Counted from the first letter of the stretch, positions 1 through 6,468 are shown. The stretch: 7,859 nucleotides of DNA from Deltaproteobacteria bacterium (GCA_029939635.1 JAOZSN010000037.1:1-7859); one strand, 5' to 3'. Translations and numbers: made by a program. The notes: generated by a model from the sequence alone, not told the origin.

Positions 1-492
1 ATTGGTGAGGCCGCTGGAGCCCGCGTTGCCCTGTCCCGTCATTGGGAGCATGGTGGTGAAGGTGCCCTTGAGTTTGCCGATGCGGTTACTGATGCCTGTG
101 AGGAAGAGAACGAGTTTAAATTCCTCTATGAGCTTAGCACTCCCCTTGATGAGCGTATCGAGAAGGTTGCCAAAGAGGTTTATGGTGCTGACGGCGTTAG
201 CTACACCCCAGAGGCTAAGCAGAAGCTTGAGCGTCTCAAGGCTGATCCAGAGATCAATGAGCTTTCAACCTGTATGGTTAAGACCCATCTCTCTCTGTCC
301 CATAACCCAGCCCTTAAAGGTGTACCTTCCGGTTGGACCCTGCCCATCCGCGACATCCTCACCTACAAAGGTGCTGGTTTTGTTGTGCCTGTTGCTGGTG
401 CCATCAGTCTTATGCCTGGTACTGCTTCAGATCCTGCTTATCGCCGCGTTGATGTTGATGTGGAGACTGGTCGGGTTAAGGGTGTATTCTAA
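1..492 (+). CDS. fhs: Formate-tetrahydrofolate ligase, C-terminal part (5' end outside window)
   Basis: Frame 1 is open from the first base to a TAA at 490-492 and gives 163 residues. The tail carries typical Fhs C-terminal sequence: CMVKTHLSLSHNP, then GVPSGWTLPIRD, then GAGFVVPVAGAISLMPG and a final RRVDVD...GVF. Known Fhs proteins are about 550-590 residues, so roughly the last 28% is visible; the ATP-binding P-loop would lie upstream. The enzyme is cytosolic and makes 10-formyl-THF from formate, THF and ATP, the first methyl-branch step of the Wood-Ljungdahl pathway. The enzymes for later steps (folD, metF) and the CO dehydrogenase lie downstream on the same strand, which fits a C1 role. 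A strong terminator follows 30 bp after the stop, so fhs probably ends its own transcript. I see no frameshift. Confidence 0.95.
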   Translation: MGEAAGARVALSRHWEHGGEGALEFADAVTDACEEENEFKFLYELSTPLDERIEKVAKEVYGADGVSYTPEAKQKLERLKADPEINELSTCMVKTHLSLSHNPALKGVPSGWTLPIRDILTYKGAGFVVPVAGAISLMPGTASDPAYRRVDVDVETGRVKGVF

Positions 493-522
493 GATTTAGT
501 TAGAATACCACTTCTGTCTGAT

Positions 523-566
523 AAAAGGGGCAGGTTCAGCGTTGGCTGGGCCTGCCCCTTTTTTTT
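523..566 (+). terminator. Rho-independent terminator of fhs
   Basis: GGGGCAGG (527-534) pairs perfectly with CCTGCCCC (551-558) across a 16-nt loop. The flanking AAAA (523-526) pairs with TTTT (559-562), extending the stem to 12 bp. The T-tract runs to 566. This is a textbook intrinsic terminator 30 bp after the fhs stop. The A-run on the 5' side means it could also act weakly on the other strand. Confidence 0.93.
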
Positions 567-689
567 ACTACGAACCGCAGAATATCAAACAAGAAATGTC
601 GAAGGATGAAGTGCGGAAGATATCTTAATATGGAAAGTACCTTCCTTCGACATTCAATATTTCTTGTTTGATATTCTGCGGTTCGTAGT
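567..689. repeat. 123-bp long inverted repeat (MITE-like or long-hairpin element)
   Basis: The left arm 567-597 and right arm 659-689 are perfect 31-bp inverted copies; the outer end reads ACTACGAACCGCAG on the left and its complement on the right. Pairing resumes for 9 bp (598-606 with 643-651) after a 7-nt bulge, ATTCAAT, present only in the right arm (652-658). The apical loop (607-642) contains the perfect palindrome AAGATATCTT (617-626). The left end abuts the fhs terminator T-tract. No convincing target-site duplication flanks it and it encodes no protein. Its function is unknown: it could be a non-autonomous mobile element, a structured RNA or a cruciform-forming site. Confidence 0.9.
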
Positions 690-698
690 TATAATTCC

Positions 699-728
699 TT
701 GCTATTTTGAGCAACAATTTCATACACT
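699..728 (+). promoter_or_regulatory. Weak candidate promoter for the ATPase gene
   Basis: TTGCTA (699-704) and TACACT (723-728) are separated by 18 bp, each matching four of six sigma-70 consensus positions. It lies downstream of the long inverted repeat and about 50 bp before the proposed start. A new promoter is expected here because a strong terminator precedes it, but this match is weak in AT-rich DNA. Confidence 0.25.
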
Positions 729-781
729 AAATTGGTGCTACATTTTCCTCGTTTTTCTTATTCTTTCAACCTGTTATCGCT

Positions 782-2992
782 ATGCCCCCAAATACATCCG
801 ATAAGTCACGCCTTGCCGCTTCTGTGAAGGATCAGTCCGGCATGGGCAAGCTGAAGATTGGTGACATCCTCCGTAAGGAGGGGCAGATCGTCACCAGTCA
901 GCTTGATCAGGCCTTGGAGATTCAGAAGAAGGATGGTGGAAGGTTAAGCTCCATTCTGCTTGGCTTGGGCTATATTGATGAGGATACGGTTGTTAAAATC
1001 CTCAGTCGGGTGCAGAATTTTAGCGTAATTACCATTGCTGATGAGCATATCTCCCAAGATGTTGTAGATCTTGTGCCCTATGAATTGGCCAAGAAGTTCA
1101 TGATGTTTCCCTTGGCCAAGACTGAAAAGGCCTTGCAGATCACCATGGCTGAGCCTACCGATACCCAGGCGGTGGATGAGTTACAGTTTGAGATCAAGAA
1201 GGGGCTTTCTGTCTGTGTCTCCACGGAACGGGATATCATCGAGGCCTACCGGAAACATTATAAGATCTCCGATGATGAGTATAACGAGCTGCTGAAGGTT
1301 GAAGAGGGGGATGAGGTTGAAGAAGAGGAGGTTGTCTCCATTGATGATTTCGGTTCTCTGGCCTCTGAAGTTGCCGATGATATGGCCATTGAGGCCGAGG
1401 ATCTCGATGAGGGGCCGGATGAGTTTTCCGCCTCTGATGCGCCCATTATTAAATTGGTCAATGGTATCCTCATCAAGGCGGTGAAGGATGGCGTCAGCGA
1501 TGTGCATATCGAGCCCTATGAGAAGTCCTTACAGGTGCGTTATCGCCTGGATGGTTCCCTTTATAAGTCGATGAACCTGCCGGTGGGTATTAAAAATGCC
1601 CTTACCTCTCGTGTGAAGATTCTTGCTACCCTTGATATCACCGAGCGTCGTGTGCCCCAAGATGGTCGTATCAAGATGCGCATTGGCCGTAATAAGGTGG
1701 TGGATTTTCGGGTCTCCACCCTGCCTACCCTCTATGGCGAATCCATTGTTATGCGTATTCTCGATAAGAGTTCGCTTAATGTTGATCTTACTAAATTAGG
1801 TTTTGAGGTGGAGAGCTTTGAGGCCCTTAAGCGTTGCCTTGATCGGCCCCAAGGGCTGTTGCTTGTTACTGGGCCAACTGGTTCGGGTAAAACTGTAACC
1901 CTCTATTCAGCCTTAAACTCCCTCAATAAAGAAGATACCAAGATCCTCACGGCTGAGGACCCGGTGGAGTTTAACTTCAAGGGTATTAATCAGGTCAATG
2001 TTCATCAGGAGGTGGGCATGACCTTTGCCGCAGCACTCAAGGCCTTCCTGCGTCAAGATCCTGATATTATCATGGTTGGTGAGATCCGTGACATGGAGAC
2101 GGCTGAGATTGCTATTAAGGCAGCCATGACTGGCCATCTTGTTTTCTCTACCCTGCATACCAATGATGCGGTAGCCACCATTGGTCGTTTGATAGATATT
2201 GGTATTCCGCCCTTTATGTTGGCCTCATCGCTGACCATGATACTGGCCCAGCGTCTTGGTAGACGGCTCTGCCCTAAATGTCGGCAGCCCATTGATCGCC
2301 CTCCGGAAGAAGAGTTGGTCGGTATGGGCTTTCCCGAGGAAATGCTGGCGAATGAGTGGCAACTCTATGAGCCTAAGGGGTGTGCGGCATGTAATGGTGG
2401 TGGTTATAAGGGACGAGTTGGTTTTTTTGAGCTCCTTGAGTGTACCGATGCGGTGGGTGTGGCTATTAATGCCCAGGTACCAGAGGATCATCTCCGTAAG
2501 ATTGCCATTCAGGCAGGTATGAATCCGTTGCGGGTGGCTGCTATTTTAAAGGCAACCCAGGGTGTTACGGATTTGCGCGAGGTTATCCACCGTACGGTGC
2601 TGTCTGAGGAAAGCCTGCCCGCCTACCTGGTTAACCCTGATGTGGAGTTGTATGAGGATGGTGATTCTGTTATTCATCAGGGCAATAATGATATTGATTT
2701 TTTTCAGCTCATCCAGGGTACCCTCATGGTTGTGAAGGATGGCAATCGTATTGCTGAAATCACCGAGCCAGGTGATTATTTTGGCGAGATGGCAGCTATC
2801 TCGGGTGAGATGCGTTCTGCCTCCATTATTTCTAAGGGACGTTCTAAAATTAAGCGCTACCCCGGTGATAAGATGATGGAGATCATCGAAAAACAGCCCA
2901 AGGTAGCACGGCACCTTTTTCAGACTTTAGCGAGTCGTCTCTCCCACACCAGCGAGATTATCGTTAAGCTGGCCCAGAATGCCAGAAGGTAG
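782..2992 (+). CDS. GspE/PilB-family assembly ATPase with N-terminal MshEN-like and C-terminal cyclic-nucleotide-binding domains
   Basis: A 736-residue hexameric-type secretion/type IV pilus ATPase, cytosolic at the inner membrane. Residues ~23-160 are MshEN/T2SSE-N-like, with two tandem KIGDIL...G...QLDQAL..Q and RLSSIL...G...Q units; in the family such units can bind c-di-GMP. An acidic linker spans ~163-218. The ATPase core has Walker A GPTGSGKT (364-371), Asp box TAEDPVE (390-396), Walker B DIIMVGEIRD (428-437), His box TGHLVFSTLHTND (450-462) and the zinc tetracysteine C497/C500/C534/C537. Residues ~615-735 resemble a CNB domain with phosphate-binding cassette FGEMAAISGEMRSAS (E669, R678); ordinary GspE/PilB proteins (~550-570 aa) end before this. 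The ATG at 782 has no clear Shine-Dalgarno. The in-frame ATG at 842 (Met21) has GAAGGA 10 nt upstream and begins right before the conserved domain. No pilus or secretion partner genes lie nearby. PilB versus GspE cannot be decided, so no symbol is given. Confidence 0.93.
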   Translation: MPPNTSDKSRLAASVKDQSGMGKLKIGDILRKEGQIVTSQLDQALEIQKKDGGRLSSILLGLGYIDEDTVVKILSRVQNFSVITIADEHISQDVVDLVPYELAKKFMMFPLAKTEKALQITMAEPTDTQAVDELQFEIKKGLSVCVSTERDIIEAYRKHYKISDDEYNELLKVEEGDEVEEEEVVSIDDFGSLASEVADDMAIEAEDLDEGPDEFSASDAPIIKLVNGILIKAVKDGVSDVHIEPYEKSLQVRYRLDGSLYKSMNLPVGIKNALTSRVKILATLDITERRVPQDGRIKMRIGRNKVVDFRVSTLPTLYGESIVMRILDKSSLNVDLTKLGFEVESFEALKRCLDRPQGLLLVTGPTGSGKTVTLYSALNSLNKEDTKILTAEDPVEFNFKGINQVNVHQEVGMTFAAALKAFLRQDPDIIMVGEIRDMETAEIAIKAAMTGHLVFSTLHTNDAVATIGRLIDIGIPPFMLASSLTMILAQRLGRRLCPKCRQPIDRPPEEELVGMGFPEEMLANEWQLYEPKGCAACNGGGYKGRVGFFELLECTDAVGVAINAQVPEDHLRKIAIQAGMNPLRVAAILKATQGVTDLREVIHRTVLSEESLPAYLVNPDVELYEDGDSVIHQGNNDIDFFQLIQGTLMVVKDGNRIAEITEPGDYFGEMAAISGEMRSASIISKGRSKIKRYPGDKMMEIIEKQPKVARHLFQTLASRLSHTSEIIVKLAQNARR

Positions 2993-3026
2993 TTGCTCGT
3001 TCTCAGTTCTTAGTTTTGTTCCCAGC

Positions 3027-3061
3027 AGGTAACTGGTAACTGGCAACAAGCATCTGGCAAC
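3027..3061. repeat. Five-copy heptamer tandem repeat (TGGYAAC)
   Basis: The stretch divides exactly into 7-bp units: AGGTAAC, TGGTAAC, TGGCAAC, AAGCATC, TGGCAAC. Four units match TGGYAAC with at most one change; the fourth is degenerate. It starts 34 bp after the ATPase stop codon and is non-coding. Short heptamer arrays of this kind occur between genes in some bacteria and generally arise by slippage. No function can be assigned. Confidence 0.75.
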
Positions 3062-3135
3062 TATATATTCCCTCCGTACAAATACATATTTTTACTAGGT
3101 AGAGTTACTGGCTCCTGAGAAAATCTTTAAATTAT

Positions 3136-3230
3136 ACGAAGTTAGCAGGGTCGAAAAGCGTGTTTTGTGGGCATAAATTAGTTGCAAAATAGGGAAAATT
3201 TCACTATTATCCATGACTCCTAACTTCGTG
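3136..3230. repeat. 95-bp inverted-repeat element with possible ATTAT target duplication
   Basis: ACGAAGTTAG (3136-3145) is perfectly inverted at 3220-3229 as CTAACTTCGT, with imperfect pairing continuing inward. ATTAT occurs directly on both sides (3131-3135 and 3231-3235), as a target-site duplication would. The DNA is AT-rich, so 5-bp flanking matches can arise by chance. The interior carries the best promoter match in this intergenic region, so the element may supply or control folD transcription. No transposase is present. Confidence 0.45.
3182..3210 (+). promoter_or_regulatory. Candidate sigma-70 promoter for folD
   Basis: TTGCAA (3182-3187) and TATTAT (3205-3210) have the optimal 17-bp spacing and match four and five of six consensus positions. 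Transcription would begin near 3217, at the right arm (3220-3229) of the surrounding inverted repeat. That would place an inverted half-site across the start of transcription and leave a leader of about 170 nt before folD. Confidence 0.5.
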
Positions 3231-3388
3231 ATTATTCCCAGGCGTTTCCTTCCCATACAGCAGGTCAAGCTGGTTGCTATTATAAACAGCAGAAGGGAGT
3301 TTCGCGCCATTGGAATACGATTTTATGAGCCTGAAAGGGCAATGTTTGGATTATATTCCCCGTACGAATTAAATTTGAAGGAGATTTC

Positions 3389-4273
3389 ATGAGTGCCAAG
3401 ATCATAAGCGGAACCGAAACTGCCAAGGCGATTCGGGAAGAACTGAAGGTTGAAGTTGCTGAGTTAAAGGAAAAGCATGATGTCGTGCCTGGTCTCGTTA
3501 CCATTCTCGTGGGTGAAGATCCTGCATCTCAGTCCTATGTTGCTGCCAAAAATAAGACAGCCCATGCCTTAGGGATTCATTCCGAGCAGGTAACCCTGGA
3601 TGTTGACACAAGTGAAGAGGATCTTCTTGCTCTAGTGAAAAAATATAATGATGATGCTCAGATTAACGGCATCTTGGTACAGCTCCCTCTGCCTAAGCAT
3701 ATAAACGAAGGCAAGGTTCTTGATGCTATTGACCCAACTAAGGATGTGGATGGTTTTCATCCGGTTAATGTTGGCAAGATGGTTCTGGGCGAGCAATGCT
3801 TTCTGCCCTGTACTCCCCACGGTATTTTGGAGCTTCTCACCCGCGCTGGTGTTGAGACTTCAGGTGCCGAGGTGGTTATTGTTGGACGTTCCAATATTGT
3901 TGGCAAGCCCATTGCCAACCTGATGCTGCAGAAACGTGATGCTGGTAATGCCACCATTACCTTGTGTCATACCCGTACCAAGGATATGACCGCTCACCTC
4001 AAGCGCGCTGATATTATTATTGCCGCAGTTGGTGTGGCCAATATGATTACTGCAGATCAGGTAAAAGATGGCGTTGTAGTAATTGATGTTGGTGTGAACC
4101 GCGTTGGTGTCAGTAAGACTGGCAAGGCCATCTTGGCAGGTGATGTTGATTTTGATGCAGTCAAGGAAAAGGCCGCGGCTATCACCCCTGTTCCAGGTGG
4201 TGTTGGCCCCATGACTATTACCATGTTGATGAAAAATACCGTTCAGGCTGCACGTCAGGCTAACGGTCTATAA
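3389..4273 (+). CDS. folD: Bifunctional methylene-THF dehydrogenase / methenyl-THF cyclohydrolase
   Basis: The 294-residue product is full length for FolD (usually 280-300). The catalytic motif YVAAKNK places Tyr50, Lys54 and the general base Lys56 exactly as in characterised FolD proteins. QLPLPKH and DVDGFHP form the substrate pocket, GRSNIVGKP belongs to the Rossmann dinucleotide site, and the signature PGGVGPMT lies near the C-terminus. The cytosolic enzyme interconverts 5,10-methylene-THF, 5,10-methenyl-THF and 10-formyl-THF, linking the products of Fhs and the substrate of MetF, both encoded nearby. The ATG follows GAAGGAG (3377-3383) with 5-nt spacing, so the start is well supported. 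NADP versus NAD preference cannot be read safely. No T-tract terminator follows; the next gene, cooS, starts 193 bp later. Confidence 0.97.
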   Translation: MSAKIISGTETAKAIREELKVEVAELKEKHDVVPGLVTILVGEDPASQSYVAAKNKTAHALGIHSEQVTLDVDTSEEDLLALVKKYNDDAQINGILVQLPLPKHINEGKVLDAIDPTKDVDGFHPVNVGKMVLGEQCFLPCTPHGILELLTRAGVETSGAEVVIVGRSNIVGKPIANLMLQKRDAGNATITLCHTRTKDMTAHLKRADIIIAAVGVANMITADQVKDGVVVIDVGVNRVGVSKTGKAILAGDVDFDAVKEKAAAITPVPGGVGPMTITMLMKNTVQAARQANGL

Positions 4274-4280
4274 TAATTAC

Positions 4281-4436
4281 CAGTAAAAATTCACCCGCAC
4301 CTCATCTTTGTTCATTTAGCCATGCTTGAGTAGCACAAGTACGCTTCGCAGGCCTAAATGAACGAACCTGAGCCACTGGTGAACTTTTACAGGCTTATAT
4401 TTCGCCAAGTTTGATAACTCTGGTGAACTATTATAA
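4281..4436. repeat. Three copies of a GGTGAA-type 15-bp motif upstream of cooS
   Basis: GGTGAATTTTTACTG occurs on the minus strand at 4281-4295. GGTGAACTTTTACAG is at 4378-4392 and GGTGAACTATTATAA at 4422-4436, both on the plus strand. The first two differ at 2 of 15 positions and form an imperfect hairpin or cruciform enclosing 4310-4363. The two plus-strand copies share CTGGTGAACT and are 44 bp apart, about four helical turns. The last copy overlaps the likely cooS -10 box. This arrangement could be an operator; no known regulator motif (CooA, FNR or HcpR type) is recognisable. Confidence 0.55.
4310..4363. repeat. Hairpin-forming inverted repeat after folD
   Basis: GTTCATTTAG (4310-4319) is perfectly inverted at 4354-4363 as CTAAATGAAC. 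The stem can extend inward by CC/GG with one bulged C, and a smaller CTTG/CAAG stem can form inside. No T-tract follows, so it is not a classical intrinsic terminator. It might protect the folD mRNA end or form part of the larger cooS upstream structure. Confidence 0.6.
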
Positions 4437-4437
4437 T
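4411..4437 (+). promoter_or_regulatory. Candidate promoter for cooS
   Basis: A perfect -10 box, TATAAT (4432-4437), lies 15 bp downstream of TTGATA (4411-4416), slightly short of the ideal 17. Transcription would begin near 4444, giving a leader of about 23 nt that includes the Shine-Dalgarno GAGGA (4456-4460), 6 nt from the cooS ATG. The third GGTGAA motif covers the spacer and -10 box, where a bound protein would block or tune polymerase. Confidence 0.45.
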
Positions 4438-4466
4438 TACCACATTTCAGTTGATGAGGATACAGA

Positions 4467-6452
4467 ATGGCTACTAGAAACGAATGTGAAGGATGCGCGG
4501 ATATGACTTGTGCTTCCTCCAAATTAGTCCTCGAACAGGATATCGCCAAAGATGTGCGTACTGCCTATGACAGGATTGAGGCACGTGGTATGGCTGCCTG
4601 CCTGTTTGGCTCCAGCGGTACCTGTTGCCGGAACTGTAATATGGGTCCCTGCCAGATCATTGATGGTGTTGAAGATATGGTAGGTGTCTGCGGTGCTACT
4701 GCCGATACCGTGGCGGCTCGCAATTTTGCCCGTACTGTTGCTGCTGGTGCTTCGGCCCATGGTGATCATGCTCGTGAGATGGTTAAAGGCTTTATCGAAA
4801 CCGCCAAGGGTAATACTCCCCATGAGATTAAAGATGTGGAGAAGCTGCACAGCCTGGCTCAGGTTTTCGATGTAGAGGTTGAGGGACGAGATAAAAACGA
4901 GATCGCCCTTGAACTTGGAGAGATTGCCTTAAGCCAGTTCGGTAGCCAGACAGATGAGCCGCTGATCATGCTCAAGCGTGCCCCTGAAAAACGGCAGAAA
5001 GTCTGGAAAGAGCTTGGGGTTGAACCTCGTGGTGTTGATCGTGAGGTCGTTGAGGTCATGCATCGCACCCATATGGGTGTCGATCAAGAGTATAAGAATA
5101 TTACCTTGCAATCGTCGCGGTGCTCTCTGGCTGACGGTTGGGGATCTTCCATGCTTTCGACTGAGTTAACCGATATTATGTTTGGTACGCCAGTACCTCG
5201 TCGGGCTCAAGTTGATCTGGGTGTCCTTAAGGAAGATATGGTCAATGTGACTGTTCACGGTCACGAGCCTTTATTAGCTGAATCTCTCTGTCTTGCTGCC
5301 CAGGACGAAGAAATGATTGCCCTGGCCAAGAAGCAAGGGGCAAAGGGTATTAATCTGGCCGGTGTCTGCTGTACAGGTAACGAGATTCTCATGCGTCGTG
5401 GTATTCCTGTTGCAGCTGGTTATATCCAGCAGGAGATGGCTCTGGCCACTGGTGCTATTGAGGCCATGGTGGTTGATGTGCAGTGTATCATGCAATCCGT
5501 TGGTGAAATTACCAGGAATATGCACACCGATATTATTACCACCAACTACCGCGCTAAGATGCCTTATGGTGTTCATATCCCCTTTGAAGAGCATGATGCC
5601 TTAGGTTCTGCCAAGGCGATCCTCACCAAGGCGATCATGAATTATAAGAAGCGTGGGAAATGCTTCATTCCTAAAGACAGCAAGCTTGATGTCATGGTTG
5701 GGTTCTCCCATGAGACCATTAATTATATGCTTGGTGGCCGTTTTCGTAAGAGCTATCGTCCCTTGAATGACAACATCATGAATGGTCGTATACGTGGTGT
5801 GGGCGCCATTGTTGGTTGTGATAATTTTAAAGTTACTGATGAAGCTCATATCATTATTGCCAAAGAGTTGATTAAGAATAATATCTTGGTTGTAGCCACT
5901 GGTTGTGCTGCTACTGCCCTGGGACGGGTCGGACTCTGTACCCCTGAGGCTGCTAAGTATTGTGGTGATTCCCTACGCGAGGTCTGCGAGACTGTGGGTA
6001 TGCCACCAGTATTACATATGGGTTCCTGTGTTGATAATAGTCGTATTCTCATTGCCCTGACAGCCATGGTTCAAGAGGGTGGTCTTGGTGATGATATCAC
6101 TGATCTTCCTGCCATTGGTACTGCCCCATCCTGGATGAGTGAAAAGGCCGTGGCCATTGGCCATTATTTTGTCTCCAGTGGTGCTCAGGTAGTGTTCCAA
6201 GATTTGGCTACTACAGGTTCCAAGGCCTTTCATAAGTATCTTACTGAGAATATGATGGAAGAGTATGGTGCAGTCTGGAATGTGGCTAAAGAACCTATTG
6301 ATATTGCTAAGAAGATGATCGAAGCCATTGAAAGTAAGCGTGAGGCCTTGGGTATTAATAAGCAGGGCGAGCGTGTTCTCATGGATATGGAGATGCGTCG
6401 TGATCTCGGTGGTGGCGGACTAACTGATGTCGGCTGTCATGGTGCTGAGTAG
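4467..6452 (+). CDS. cooS: Anaerobic Ni-Fe carbon monoxide dehydrogenase catalytic subunit
   Basis: The 661-residue product is full length for CooS. It interconverts CO and CO2 in a homodimer and supplies electrons to, or takes them from, ferredoxin-like carriers. By comparison with Carboxydothermus CODH-II, cluster D ligands are C45 and C53 (CX7C) and cluster B ligands are C54, C57, C62 and C75. The Ni-Fe-S C-cluster ligands are all present: H266 (HGHEP), C302 (CCTGNE), C340 (VQCIM), C451 (VGCDN), C480 (TGCAA) and C521 (MGSCVDNSR). The catalytic Lys is K560 (SEKA), and the proton-relay region has AHGDH (97-101). An additional CX2CX4C (C7, C10, C15) sits at the extreme N-terminus. The start is supported by GAGGA 6 nt upstream. 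No cooC maturation gene or acetyl-CoA synthase gene is visible. With fhs, folD and metF around it, a Wood-Ljungdahl role is more likely than CO-dependent hydrogen production, though a monofunctional CODH is possible. Confidence 0.97.
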   Translation: MATRNECEGCADMTCASSKLVLEQDIAKDVRTAYDRIEARGMAACLFGSSGTCCRNCNMGPCQIIDGVEDMVGVCGATADTVAARNFARTVAAGASAHGDHAREMVKGFIETAKGNTPHEIKDVEKLHSLAQVFDVEVEGRDKNEIALELGEIALSQFGSQTDEPLIMLKRAPEKRQKVWKELGVEPRGVDREVVEVMHRTHMGVDQEYKNITLQSSRCSLADGWGSSMLSTELTDIMFGTPVPRRAQVDLGVLKEDMVNVTVHGHEPLLAESLCLAAQDEEMIALAKKQGAKGINLAGVCCTGNEILMRRGIPVAAGYIQQEMALATGAIEAMVVDVQCIMQSVGEITRNMHTDIITTNYRAKMPYGVHIPFEEHDALGSAKAILTKAIMNYKKRGKCFIPKDSKLDVMVGFSHETINYMLGGRFRKSYRPLNDNIMNGRIRGVGAIVGCDNFKVTDEAHIIIAKELIKNNILVVATGCAATALGRVGLCTPEAAKYCGDSLREVCETVGMPPVLHMGSCVDNSRILIALTAMVQEGGLGDDITDLPAIGTAPSWMSEKAVAIGHYFVSSGAQVVFQDLATTGSKAFHKYLTENMMEEYGAVWNVAKEPIDIAKKMIEAIESKREALGINKQGERVLMDMEMRRDLGGGGLTDVGCHGAE

Positions 6453-6468
6453 GTTAATCAGTAGTATA

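Larger units (their letters stand above)
2993..3388. other. 396-bp intergenic region between the ATPase gene and folD
   Basis: I see no convincing gene here. Contents in order: five heptamer repeats (3027-3061); the first copy of a spaced direct repeat (3064-3083); an inverted-repeat element (3136-3230) containing a promoter match (3182-3210); the second direct-repeat copy (3352-3369, one 2-nt gap and one mismatch); and the folD Shine-Dalgarno GAAGGAG (3377-3383). No clear intrinsic terminator follows the ATPase gene. If the promoter is real, folD has an untranslated leader of about 170 nt, which I could not match to a known riboswitch. A 59-codon frame (3213-3392) is discussed under findings. 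Confidence 0.7.

Noticed and set aside
2..499. A 165-codon plus-strand frame at the window start
   Set aside because: It is offset by one base from the true fhs frame, which gives unmistakable Fhs sequence ending at 492; this frame is a shadow.
567..689. CRISPR repeat or tRNA-like element
   Set aside because: There is only one inverted pair, with no regular spacer array, and no cloverleaf can be drawn despite the GGTTCG near the right end.
1181..1507. Minus-strand frames within the ATPase gene
   Set aside because: They overlap a well-supported coding region with conserved motifs on the plus strand and show no recognisable domain.
3095..3310. A 71-codon minus-strand frame whose N-terminus (MARNSLLLFIIATSLTCC) looks like a lipoprotein signal
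   Set aside because: The residues before the cysteines do not make a proper lipobox, there is no Shine-Dalgarno, and the frame runs through the inverted-repeat element and promoter match. A chance frame is likelier.
3217..3388. A riboswitch in the folD leader (for example a tetrahydrofolate class)
   Set aside because: The possible leader is long enough and has short complementary segments, but I could not recognise the conserved core of any known class.
4310..4363. Intrinsic terminator for folD
   Set aside because: The inverted repeat is clear but no T-run follows its 3' arm, so it was kept only as a hairpin.
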